A stretch of DNA of 15,000 nt from Botryococcus braunii (lineage: Eukaryota > Chlorophyta > Trebouxiophyceae). The stretch spans positions 689,166 to 704,165 of the forward strand of contig KV908369.1 of assembly GCA_002005505.1 (NCBI GenBank). The letters run 5' to 3'. The notes below the pieces were generated by a model. It made no database searches and was not told the DNA's origin. It saw only the letters and a program-made list of their open reading frames with translations. The first letter of the stretch is position 1. Each line of letters starts with the position of its first letter. Both the position numbers and the translations under genes were made by a program. Positions 1-14,445 of this stretch are shown here, in pieces.

Positions 1-174
1 GAAACAGGCCTGTTCTTTTTTGCGAGTCGATTTCGTTATTGCCTTCTCTCCAGGTTCTCTTAAGCTGCCCCAACATTTATGCACGGAGTGCGGGGTCTCC
101 ATGCCTGACCTTTTCAACAAGCGACCTTTTCGAGCAAACAAACGCTATTTGGAGATTGAGGCAGTCGGCTCGTT
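1..174. other. Left edge, no supported feature
   Basis: Ordinary mixed-composition sequence. A short open frame runs through it on the plus strand, but it has no recognisable motif and no gene structure around it, so I annotate nothing here. Confidence 0.5.
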
Positions 175-1242
175 TTATGGTGGAGATAGTTGGCCTGGCC
201 ACATTGACCTGAGGAGCAGAGCAGCGGTACTACCTATGATAGGATGGGCGGAGCGGCAGGATGCCAAGGAGCGGCTAGAGTGGTAGAGTAGGAGATGCAG
301 GAATGATGGAGGAGGAGGGGACTGGCCGGCGTGGTATATAACGAGAGCAGCGGTAGGAGTGGTAAGGAGGAGCGCAGCAGCAGGGGTGGCGGTAGGAGAA
401 GAGCAGCTGGAGTGGTGAAGGAGGAGAAGAGCAACAGGAGTGGGGGAGCAGAGGAGCGGCTTGAGTGGTAAAGGAGGAGAAGAGCAGCAGGAGTGGTGAT
501 GGAGGAGAGGAGCGGCCGGAGTAGTGACCTGTAATATAAGGGGGCCGACAAGCCCAGTGCCATGCTGAAGAGGGGATGGTGAAGGGCCCTGGGGGAGCGG
601 GGCCTTGGGGGCCTGCATGCTACTGGGCACTGGTGCGGGAGCAGTCGGCTTCTGGGGCCTTGCCCCTGGTGCTGGAGCCGTCGGCTTGAGGGGTCCCGGG
701 GATGGAGCCGCGGCCTTTGGAGGGAGTGCTCCACTCTTCTTGGCAGCGGAGGGACCTGGAGACAGTGCCCCGCGATTTACAGATCTGCCGCCTGGCATGC
801 CTGGCAGTCCCGGAGTGTGGGCCCGGGGGGCCTGGGCAGCTCCTCCTAGAGGCGATTTAGCAGCGGATTTTGGAACATCAACAGGCATTATGCCCCGGCA
901 GTCCTGCCCATGGTTCAAGCAGGGCCCACCGGCCGTGAGGGCAGCGGAGGAGGGGAATGCCGGGCCCTTGCCGGAAGGCCCCCCTGAGCTCGGGGGAGGT
1001 GCTTTGGCAGCGGGAAGCGGGCTCATGAGCAGTCCAGATCCAGTGGGCCTGATGATGGGTGCCACAGGCTTCAACTCAATAACGGGTGGGGGCGGGCTGG
1101 GGGGTGGTGGGGGAGGAGGCTTGGCTTTCGGTTTTGGGTGTGGCTTGGGCTTCGGTTGTGGCTTTGGCTTTGGCTTTGGCTTTGGTTTTGGCTTTGGCTT
1201 TGGCTGTGGCTTTGGCTGTGGCTTTGGCTGTGGCTTGGGCAT
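175..1242 (-). CDS. Candidate proline-rich (KP-repeat) protein segment
   Basis: An open minus-strand frame of about 355 codons from an ATG at 1242 to a stop near 175. The first 40 residues alternate Lys-Pro and Gln-Pro, then comes a PPPPPPPSPPPP run, then about 170 residues rich in Pro, Ala, Ser and Gly with APAP, SPGP and PPPS motifs like those of extensins and arabinogalactan proteins. One CLNHGQDC cysteine pair is present. No signal peptide starts the frame, and an in-frame stop lies about 45 nt upstream of the ATG, so this may be an internal or last exon. The final third is translated from a degenerate minisatellite (268-530) and reads as Leu/Ser/His-rich sequence, so the true end may be earlier. 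The plus-strand alternative would be a Gly-Phe repeat protein running into microsatellite and is less protein-like. A role in the cell wall is inferred from composition only. Confidence 0.35.
   Translation of the reverse strand: MPKPQPKPQPKPQPKPKPKPKPKPKPKPQPKPKPHPKPKAKPPPPPPPSPPPPVIELKPVAPIIRPTGSGLLMSPLPAAKAPPPSSGGPSGKGPAFPSSAALTAGGPCLNHGQDCRGIMPVDVPKSAAKSPLGGAAQAPRAHTPGLPGMPGGRSVNRGALSPGPSAAKKSGALPPKAAAPSPGPLKPTAPAPGARPQKPTAPAPVPSSMQAPKAPLPQGPSPSPLQHGTGLVGPLILQVTTPAAPLLHHHSCCSSPPLPLKPLLCSPTPVALLLLHHSSCSSPTATPAAALLLTTPTAALVIYHAGQSPPPPSFLHLLLYHSSRSLASCRSAHPIIGSTAALLLRSMWPGQLSPP
268..530. repeat. Degenerate purine-rich minisatellite
   Basis: Imperfect units built around GGAGTGGT followed by AAGGAGGAGAAGAGCAGCAG recur roughly every 30 to 60 bases; clear copies occur near 408-440 and 464-500. 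The plus strand is almost free of pyrimidines apart from scattered T and C. Unit boundaries are blurred by substitutions and small indels. Confidence 0.6.
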
Positions 1243-1245
1243 TGG
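1134..1245. repeat. Hexanucleotide minisatellite GGCTTT/GGCTGT
   Basis: About 15 tandem hexamers of the type GGCTTT, GGCTGT and GGTTTT. The period is a multiple of three, so copy-number change leaves every reading frame open. On the minus strand it encodes the Lys-Pro/Gln-Pro run of the candidate proline-rich protein, with AAG and CAG alternating before CCA or CCC. Confidence 0.85.
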
Positions 1246-1431
1246 CCTGGGCGGGTTTGCTTGCAGGAGACGGCGTCCTGCTCAATCACGCACCCATTGT
1301 CAAGCTCCCCTCCCTTTTGTGCCTTCGCATCAACTAGTGGAAGCATTTATATTGTGTGCATACATGCATCCCATCCATGTGCATGTCTCCAACTCTTCAC
1401 TCTTTTCTCTTCATTATATCTGCCGCCCCCA

Positions 1432-1700
<269 letters not shown>

Positions 1701-1703
<3 letters not shown>

Positions 1704-1933
1704 CATGTACATGAGCATGAGCATGTATGGAAGTGCACCCTAAGAGAAACATATAGGCATACACAATTGGGTGCTTTGGGCTGGCATCACATCACCACGT
1801 GTTGTGTTGGTTTCGAAGGCCCCCCCCCCCCCCTTCTTCCCGAGTTCCCAGTTACAGAAGAAATCCGCATCAAAAGCAATGTGTGCCGTCCAGCCAGAGA
1901 AATGCACAGCCTTCCTACAAGCACCCTGGGGTG
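1701..1933. other. Spacer downstream of the oxidase-like frame
   Basis: Holds a 14-C homopolymer at 1820-1833 and otherwise mixed sequence. I searched the minus strand for the domain-3 copper motif (HPFHxH) and for an oxidase continuation and saw neither. No AATAAA is visible on the minus strand just after the stop at 1934. Confidence 0.5.
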
Positions 1934-6239
<4,306 letters not shown>

Positions 6240-6272
6240 CGTTTTCCCACAGCCCAACCGCCAAGGAACCGG

Positions 6273-6350
6273 TCACGGGTAGCATAACACCCCAAGCCAT
6301 GCGGCTATGGAAATTTCATCTTCATCAATCTCATTGTCTTTGGTTCCCAT
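6273..6350 (-). other. Upstream ORF, 25 codons, in frame with the oxidase start
   Basis: ATG at 6350 and TGA at 6273-6275, on the same strand and in the same frame as the main ATG 34 nt further on. It encodes a short acidic peptide (MGTKDNEIDEDEISIAAWLG then five more residues). If the transcript starts upstream of 6350, this would be an upstream ORF able to reduce translation of the main frame. No mapped transcription start supports or excludes this. Confidence 0.4.
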
Positions 6351-8471
6351 ATTCTCATTAACCTGACGTAACGAACGCGTATTATGACTCGGACAAACCC
6401 AGGTCGGCATCATTGACGGGGTGAGAGACCCGAGGGATGAGTTATCCTAAGATTTTCAAAACGATAGATTAGAGAAGACTGAGACCCCTAGCTCATGGGA
6501 TGGTATCAAGATTTTATGCACGTGGCATGGGACGGACAGCCCTTCGGCAGCGTGAGAACGTTGCAGACAAGGGTAGATAGTCGTCGAAAGAAATGCTCAA
6601 AAGTCTAGGTAATAACTAAGTATGTCACAATATCCATCATTTGACCTGGAGAGGGGAATTCTGGATGCCTTGGACTCTGATAGGTCCAGGGCGTGGTACC
6701 GTGGAATTAGGGGTACAATTCTGGTGGTGTGGGTGCCATGTGGACGCGTGGGGCGGCAGATTCGATCACTTTGGGCCTGAAGCCACGCAAAGTCTGAGCA
6801 TTGGGATTTGACACCGAACAGGTCATTACGACCCGCACACGGCAATTTCCGGATAGAACATACCTGTAACGTCTTCCTTCTGGAAGTATTACTACAAAGC
6901 CTGTATGCGATGCAGTATGCTACAGATGCGTGATCTACTCCAAGTCCCTTAATGGCTGGTTCCTTCCTCACTGACTGATTTTCTTTTTTTGACTGCTTCA
7001 TTAAGGAGGGAGCCGTTGCGCCTGTGCTTACTACCACTTCTGTTTGTTTAACGCAGGCACATATCCACCTAGCCCAACCGCCAAGAAGGACACGGCTCTT
7101 GCAGCATGGAACTCTTCCAACTGGAATGCGTCTCATGCCAGCAATGCTAAGACAAGCCCTCTCTCGATTGTCGTGCTGTCACAATGAGCCTCAGAGGTTC
7201 GTTGTGGCTCCTCTCAGAAACAGCGTTACTATCATACTACCTTCTACCTCAGGGAGATTGTCCCATGGTGCTGCCAACATCTATACAAAGAGGACAAAAT
7301 TATCGTATATATCCGTTGCTGCAAAAATCAGGACCAATCAAACATCACTGCACAGCTGGGAGATGCCGTTGGAAAGTCCACAGAAAGCTTTTAAATTACC
7401 AGCGGAGTTCTATCATCTGCTAAGTGTATATTTAGGAATGAGAACCTCCACAGAATTCTTAATTTGATGAGCTTGCAATTTCTTTGCTTTTTGCCTGAAC
7501 TCCCAGACTGCGTCTTGTATCCACCGTTGGGCCAAAGCAAACACGGATGCCCCAACTTGCGGTCTAAGCCCTTCAATCGGCCCTTGTCATGTACGGCAGG
7601 AATACGGCAGGAATATATACATCTAAGTTAGCCGTGAGGAGGTAAACTGGACCCTTCATTACAACTGTATGTCTGAAAAGTGTCCCTGTATCGTTGCTCT
7701 GCTGCGCAAACCTCAAGTCCCTCCCAGAAGAGGATATTACACCTTATCTCCAAAACTTTCATTCTGCAGTTTGTAATGGCAGTGGTACTTGATCGGGCTA
7801 AACTGTGTTTCCAAGCTTGTGAAAGGTTTTACTCGACTCTACACCCCTAGACAGTTGCTCAGAAACCCAATAACACGACAATCTCAGCCTCACCGGCTCG
7901 GGTATTTTGGGGACATTACGTAAAGTGTACTATGTGACACGATCCATGGCCAGGGCTCGATAGCCAATAGGAGTTCACGGTGCTAATGTATGCTACGCCT
8001 AGACCTTTAAAAGGACCACATGGCAGGAACCTTATGGACATCAACGTTTGAACAAAACGCATTTGCATCCAGGGCTGGGCAATCATATTTTGAACTTGGA
8101 TGCACATCCATCAGCCAAAACCCAAACAAACTTGCTGCAGGTCAACTCGAGACGTTAATTCATGCTGGTAAGATGCCTATCACATGCTGAGGATAACATG
8201 ATTCAATCGCCCCAGTCCCCTATCAATTCTATTTCTATGCTTGGATTCATTTTCTCGAAGAGTTGTGTTGAGTTGTGAACATACATTATAGAATGCCTTG
8301 TGCTTTAGGTGATCTTCAAATGTACATTATTAGGATACGGGTCCACTATCCACATAAGGTACCTCAAGACACGTTCGGATGAGGTCTATTTCGAACATAA
8401 GGTACAATCTGATCTAGATTACGCGTTAGTGTGAAAGGACTATTAAAGCTGCGATCACCGCATAGTCGAGC
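6351..8471. other. Gene-poor region upstream of the oxidase
   Basis: No conserved protein motif or gene structure seen on either strand. The longest frame (minus, 6597-7136) has no family signature and I treat it as chance. A TGACGTAA bZIP-type motif lies at 6364-6371, about 125 nt upstream of the oxidase ATG, but one short motif is weak evidence. Two tandem copies of TACGGCAGGAA occur at 7592-7613. Confidence 0.5.
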
Positions 8472-8607
8472 AACTGGTTTGGAAAGATACTGGGCACATA
8501 AGGATGCCAGTCTTGTTCATGCAGTTGCATGTGTCTAAAGAGCAGACAGTCGTCAAGGACTGTAGCTGGAGAGGCACGAACTTACGACCTGTCTGCTTGC
8601 TTACAGG
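8472..8607. repeat. 136-bp direct repeat, copy 1
   Basis: Matches copy 2 at 8810-8945 over its full length with two C/T differences and no indels. It runs from AACTGGTTTGG to GCTTACAGG. The copies are 338 bp apart start to start. Flanks differ immediately outside both ends and no target-site duplication is visible. It contains CATGCA-GT-TGCATG, an inverted pair of RY-type motifs, at 8518-8531. Confidence 0.95.
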
Positions 8608-8682
8608 TGCGGTGACGCAGGGTGTGTATTGGTAACGTGTTCATGTTTGATTGCTTGTTTGTAAGTGAACCATCTTAGTGTA

Positions 8683-8724
8683 CAATCAAGTCTCCCAAAC
8701 AGCTAAGGGACGGAGTCTTGATTG
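8683..8724. repeat. Short inverted repeat between the two direct repeats
   Basis: Arms CAATCAAGTCTCC (8683-8695) and GGAGTCTTGATTG (8712-8724) pair over 13 positions with one mismatch around a 16-nt loop. No T-run or other terminator hallmark follows. Confidence 0.6.
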
Positions 8725-8809
8725 AGTATAGGAAGGTACTTGCTTTCAGCCGTCAGGAGCTTATCCGTGTGTAGATGCATATGCTCATTGACAGATCAAC
8801 ATGTAACGG

Positions 8810-8945
8810 AACTGGTTTGGAAAGATACTGGGCACATAAGGATGCCAGTCTTGTTCATGCAGTTGCATGTGTCTAAAGAGTAGACAGTCGTCAAGGACTG
8901 CAGCTGGAGAGGCACGAACTTACGACCTGTCTGCTTGCTTACAGG
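8810..8945. repeat. 136-bp direct repeat, copy 2
   Basis: Second copy of the element at 8472-8607, same orientation, 134 of 136 bases identical. The RY-type inverted pair is conserved at 8856-8869. Nothing in it looks coding: the minus-strand frame crossing it (8796-9140) has no recognisable motif and is not kept open in copy 1. Confidence 0.95.
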
Positions 8946-11105
8946 AGACGCCACTGCCCATAACCTTTTACAAGTTGCTTTCCGTACTTTGTTTCGTACC
9001 TTCTGCATTAATCCATATGCATAGACGCGATGCAGGACTCTAGAACCGGTCCCAGGCCGCACTGCAAACTCGAGCAGAAACAACGAAGACTCTCCACGCA
9101 GTCTTAGAAGGGTTCGAAATTGAACAACCCACCCATGCATTCATGATACAGCAGCCATGTTCATCCCGTACTTCAAACATTATCTGAAGATGCAACTTGG
9201 CTCAGAAAACGTCATGGCAGTTTTCGTTCCCCGCTGTTACTTCATAGAAACTGCATGGTCCAAGCCGAGCCAAGCGACCCTTTCACTTAAGGAGCACAGC
9301 AGAGAGGTTTATGAGGCAACATAAACAGACTGCCTGACCATATATGCAGATATACCTCGCATTTGTCACGCGTTTCCCATTACAACACCTCCTGCCAATC
9401 TGAGCATTGCCTCGGCTTAAGTGCCCAGTTCCTGCGTGTAACACTTGGGAAGGAGGCTCTATAATTGTGACCCTGCCACCTTCCAAGTCAAGATTTTGCA
9501 AGAGCTTCGCGGGTGTTCCAAATATCTATGCAGTGTACCATGAAAATGCATGTTGCTTGTTGGAAAACACGGGACCACCAAAACCTGTAAGCCTTAATGC
9601 TGTCACCTGAATGATATCAAACTCATGTGTGCAATTAAAAGGGATCCGCAGAGACACCCATGAGACCTTTACAGGTGATGTCACCTTGCATAACTTGCAT
9701 GGTTGGACCTTGCTCAGCGGGGACGAACTTCCTGCCTCAAAGGCGGATTTCAAACTCTGGAAAGTATTATCTTACGGCATCCAGCATGTGCTTGGTAAAA
9801 TAAGGAGCAATGGAAAGAAGGAGCATGATCGAACAAATCCCATCCCATTAGAAACTAGGGAACTCATAAACACCCTTGTGTAGCTGTTATAACCCTCTAC
9901 ACCCTAAGCACACTGCAAGCCACACTCAGGTCTCCTACCAATGTGGGAAATAAGAAGAGTTTAATCACAGCATTATGCTCTACGAGTACTTCATAGTCAG
10001 ACTGATTCCCCACTGGGACACCTCTGCCCAATCCCCCTTCCCAGGTAACGTGGGAGAGAGGGTGGGGGCCTCCCTTCCCACAAACACTTAAAAACAAGCT
10101 GACAGCAGGCAAAGTAATCAACAAGAGTGATAGGGACCAGTAACGCAACCTTCCCACTGGGGATAAACCTGAGCCATACAACACTAAATCACAAATGTTT
10201 ACAGTATGTGCGCCCATAAAGTAGTGAAAGACCCTTCACATGCCCGACATACAGATCCCGAGTATGCTTGCAGGAGCCCAGGCCATCATCAACACACAAT
10301 TTGCAATCCAATGCTAATTTGCATTTATGCTTGTAATAGATGAGTAGACCAAACCATGCAACCCACCAGCAGTACAGCCCACCACCAGCAGCAAAGCCAA
10401 ACATCTGTTGCAGAAAATGCTGTTTCCATATGAAAGATCAGTATGGAACAACCCCTCAACTCTTCAAGGAGACCTTTTCACAATCCTTACCTAAGTACTA
10501 TTACCACAGCACAGCGCCTGACAGAAGGCGTTCGATATATTTTGTTTTGCATCTCATCATGCCCAACAGCTGAACAGACATTATCCTTACACTTCCCTCA
10601 AAGAGTTGGCAGGGGGAGGCACAGGCGGCAAAGAAAGGACGACTCCCAAGAGCAACAGGATAGGCAAAGCTTACCCTAATCTAAGAGCTTCTTCAACATG
10701 AACATTAGACACTCGCAATATCAGTAAAAGAACATCAAGACAGCCTGCTCTTGGCACATAGGTACGTGGATCGAGCTACTGCACTCTCTGCCATGCCGAA
10801 CCAAGGCTCTTGGATCAAAGTCACAAACAAACTGTATAGAGAAAATGTGACGCACACACAAAGGGTCATTACCCCTGTACATCTGCATGGGTCCTACCTA
10901 TCCAATATAGCCTGCTAGCAGCCTGCACACAAAACAGCAAACGTAGCTGTTGCCAAAACAGCTGCAAGACAAAAAGGCTCATTACAACCTGCCAGCTATG
11001 CTGCGACATGCACAGGCCCCTGCTTGCATAACGCCCACTTTGTTTCTGTACGTGCCTCATCAAGCCCTGCCCCAGGCTAACTCACACGCTCCCTGAATGC
11101 TGCCC

Positions 11106-11106
<1 letters not shown>
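8946..11106. other. Gene-poor spacer
   Basis: About 2.2 kb of mixed, moderately AT-rich sequence. Short frames occur on both strands (the longest about 105 codons) but none shows a domain, signal peptide or exon chain that I can defend. No mobile-element protein, tRNA or terminal repeat was recognised. Confidence 0.5.
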
Positions 11107-11360
<254 letters not shown>

Positions 11361-11457
11361 CATACTGATAAAGAGAGGACTGGCGGCACAGAGCTTGGGA
11401 AATGTGGGCCTGGCTTTGCAAGAAGCATAGCTGCACCCTAAAGTCAGCAAGCCATGG

Positions 11458-11463
11458 TTTATT
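11458..11463 (-). terminator. Poly(A) signal AATAAA
   Basis: A canonical AATAAA on the minus strand lies 120 nt past the TGA at 11583-11585. A TGTGTGGTGTG stretch just after the stop resembles the TG-rich far-upstream element of plant 3' ends. This would place the mRNA end around 11420-11450. Confidence 0.5.
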
Positions 11464-11582
11464 CCATGCCATATCCTCCTTGCAGCATATTTTAGTCAAT
11501 ACGCTACTGGCTGAACACTAAAGTCGATTCTGCAGGGCTACAATACCTACAGCCACACTAAATCTGCACACCACACATTAGT

Positions 11583-14090
11583 TCACTGATATGCCTGATA
11601 ACCCTGGGCAGGGGCTGGTGCGTAAGTTCCGGATGCAGGGGCCTGCGCCGAGAACTGGGTGGCAGGCGTTGCCCCTGCCTGTGCGTTAAACTCTTGGTTC
11701 GCTGGTGCATAGCCTTGTGCAGGAGGCTGCTGATATTGCTGTTGGCTGTAGTCCTGGGTGTATCCCGGCTGCGCAGGCTGTGTGTATGCCGCCTGGTTGT
11801 ACTGCTGTTGATTGTACCCCTGATTGCCATAGTTCTCAAATCCCTGGGCAGGAGCATGCTGCTGGGGTGGCTGCTCATATGATGCAGCAGGTCCTTGGTA
11901 CGCCTGCGGATCTGTGTATGATTGCGGCGGAGCACCTGTTTCGCAAACATGCAATCTCGAATCAAACAAATTGAAACTCGTTATAAAATACTTGCACGCC
12001 CCATAGGTAATGTGTGAACATAGAAATCACCGGCCCAAGCCCATCCTACAAAACATACTTCTGCACTGCCTCCAGAAGGCGAGGAGCTGCATATGTGATG
12101 TCCTGTTATCAAATGCCATTGCCAACACACTCGAAACCACAATCAACGATTCAGAGGTACTCAAAATTCAGAAGCAGCAAGCAAGCCGCATTATGCTTCT
12201 GAAAGATAAATTACAAGATTACATGCTACCTACATTTCGCAAGCATTGCACAAGGCAAGCGGGACGATGGCCCTAAGGAGGGAAAGATTGCTCGCAAAGC
12301 CAATAGCACATGCATAACACCTTGGTAATGTTTACACGGCCACCCACAATGCACAAAAAAAGGGGAAACAACCACCTTGAGCCGGAGCAGCAGGTCCAGC
12401 CTGCGCCTGCTGTGGCGGCTGCTGTTCTTGATATGTGGGTGGTCCTGTGTATGCTGCAGAGCTTTGTTGATATTGCGCTTGTGGAGCCTGCTGGTACGTG
12501 GGTGCAGGCTGTTGATACGTCTTGGGAGCCTCGCCCCAGGCAGGCCCTGCAGGCTTCTGACTCTCTTGCCAGCTGGGTGCCTGGCCGCCCCCTTGCTCCC
12601 AGCGCTTTGGGGGACCTCCTGCGTACTCTGGCTCTTTTCCTCTCCCCGAACCGCTGCTGCCACCTGTGCCACCTGCAGCTGAAGAAGCAGCCCTTGCTAC
12701 TGCATCATGGGCTTCCTCATAGTCCGCGCCGCGGGTGTAGTAAGGCAGCATACCAGGAGACACACTATTAGCCCCGGCATAGGTTTCCCGAGGTGGGGGC
12801 CCCCGGGAGTCGGACCCTCTGCCCATATCGGGCCGCAAGCCGCCTCTGGCAGACCGACCTCCCCCATGAGGGGTGAAATGAGTTGGCTTTTCTGTGATTG
12901 GGCCCCTGTAATCAGAGCCCCGGGTGGAGCCGGCATCAGATCCGGCCCCCCTTCCACGTCCAGAACCTCGAGTTGAGGACTTCACGCCTTGGGCCGCAGC
13001 GGTTGCAGCACGAGCAACCGTGTCGTGAGCGTGCTCATAATCTGCTCCGCGGGTGACTGCAAGATTACAGCAATGCCCTCAGGATGCACGCTTCTTGTCT
13101 CATGAACACCTTCACACAATACCTCCCAGCAACCGCAGACGTCGCCCTTAGATGATATGTACCCTCCGTGATCCAGCGCCAGGTGCCAAAAGAACACGAG
13201 GAAGCGAACAGAAAAAAATCCCACAGCAGCAAATACACAATTGACTGCCCACATCATAGAATTGTCCAATCTCTCTCGCACCAGCCACAGATATTCCAAA
13301 AGACAGACTGAAGACATGTACAAAGCACATCGCTAATGGCAATGGCCCTATCGCACACACAACATGCATACACACTTCAAACTTCAACCATTACACAACC
13401 AGGATCCTGGTCCAAACCACTCAGATAAATGTCAATGAAAATGAAAAGGAATGGTGCGACAGAGCTTCCCCTTCAGTGGAGCAACTGTTGGTCCATGGTG
13501 AACAACAAGCAATGCGCAGTAGCCGGTATACAATTTCAGCAGAGCCATACCTCCAGCCAAATACGCTGAGTGGTGATTCATGACAACCCCTTCATGTTCT
13601 TCTTTAGTATCACCACCATCACCGGTATGCGGTTCCACTGGTCCTTCAGCGTCAAGGATGACATGATCACCATCCGCATTGCCCTCTTGATTTTCGAATT
13701 CACTGCTGTTGTATTGTGCCTCGGCCTGCGGGGGGATTGTTTCGTCTACCACCGTATCCTGGAACTCCTGGGAGGCGTCTGGGAAGTCCAAGGCTGTCGG
13801 TGTTATTTCCATATCCACATTCTCTGCATATGCAACAAAGAATTGGTTAGGAACAAGAATGAATGGGGGTTAGAATTTCCACCTTCTTTGCATGTGCAAC
13901 AAAAAATCGGTTAGAGGAAGCCACAAAAGAATGAACGGGGGTTAAAATAAAGCGCTAGAGGAACCATACCGGAGGGAACGCTTGGAGTTGTTGGGTTGGC
14001 TGTGTTGGTCTCGGTCGGTGAAATCATGTCTTTTTCCTCTAAATCCAAGCGCTTAAACACTCCATTCGGTGAAGCTACATCAGTTGCCAT
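11583..14090 (-). CDS. Low-complexity RG/QPY-rich protein with duplicated TRGADYE module, four exons
   Basis: Exons 14090-13970, 13823-13551, 13056-12376, 11935-11583; GT-AG introns of 146, 494 and 440 nt, all phase 1, sum exactly 475 codons plus TGA. I chose the ATG at 14090; it opens the frame right after a strong 3' splice site. Residues 1-130 are acidic and Ser/Thr-rich. A module TRGADYExAHDxVARAA starts near residue 132 and recurs near residue 238. Between them lie SGRGRGAG and further RG-rich sequence resembling RGG motifs. Residues 290-475 are rich in Gln, Pro, Tyr, Ala and Gly, with QGYNQQQYNQ and DYSQQQYQQ, like prion-like tails of RNA-binding proteins. No RRM, KH, zinc finger or membrane segment is visible. 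Family not recognised; a role in RNA granules or other condensates is inferred from composition only. Confidence 0.85.
13820..13948. repeat. Diverged tandem duplication across a 3' splice site
   Basis: Copy A (13820-13876) and copy B (13884-13948) align from TTCTYTGCATRTGCAACAAA to GGGGGTTARAAT with scattered substitutions and a small insertion in B. Copy A carries the acceptor used for exon 2 of the prion-like gene (minus strand TATGCAG); the matching site in B reads CATGCAA and has lost its AG. Confidence 0.75.
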
Positions 14091-14445
14091 CACCTGAACC
14101 CGGGAAGGAAGATATCAACTTGGCAGCACTCGACGACGATACAGATCACCAAGGGAGTACAATGGCCCTGGCTCCTTCACTTCTCTTGCAAGTTCACAAA
14201 AACTGGCAAATCATGAAAAAATAAAGTAACAATCGCTTTGAATACCACATCGAACCGAAATGAACGTCCAACTCGAGGCGTATTTAACAGGTGAACAGTT
14301 CGATGGATGTCTGCAGTTCCTCGGCCCTCTTCCCCGTGGATGCAACCCGGTTCTCACTTGAATAAATACACTAAGGATCAGGATTTTGCTCATGACAAGA
14401 GGATCCCAGAGCAGCAAGAAAGGGTGGGTTCGCGTTCTGATTTAC
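14091..14445 (-). promoter_or_regulatory. Probable 5'UTR intron and leader
   Basis: Directly before the ATG at 14090 the minus strand reads a pyrimidine-rich tract ending GGGTTCAG then GTG and the ATG, a good 3' splice site with its cut after 14094. A candidate donor AAG/GTAAAT lies at 14445-14440, which would give a 352-nt intron in the leader. The donor choice is uncertain. Confidence 0.4.

Noticed and set aside
6251..7086. AGCCCAACCGCCAAG present at both about 6250 and about 7072
   Set aside because: A single 15-base match in a window this size is near what chance allows, and the flanks do not extend the similarity.
6597..7136. 179-codon minus-strand frame in the gene-poor region
   Set aside because: It has no ATG context, signal peptide, domain motif or exon partners that I can recognise; a frame of this length can occur by chance in 15 kb.
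9108..9128. GGGTTCGAAATTGAAC resembling a tRNA B box
   Set aside because: No matching A box or cloverleaf arms surround it at tRNA spacing.
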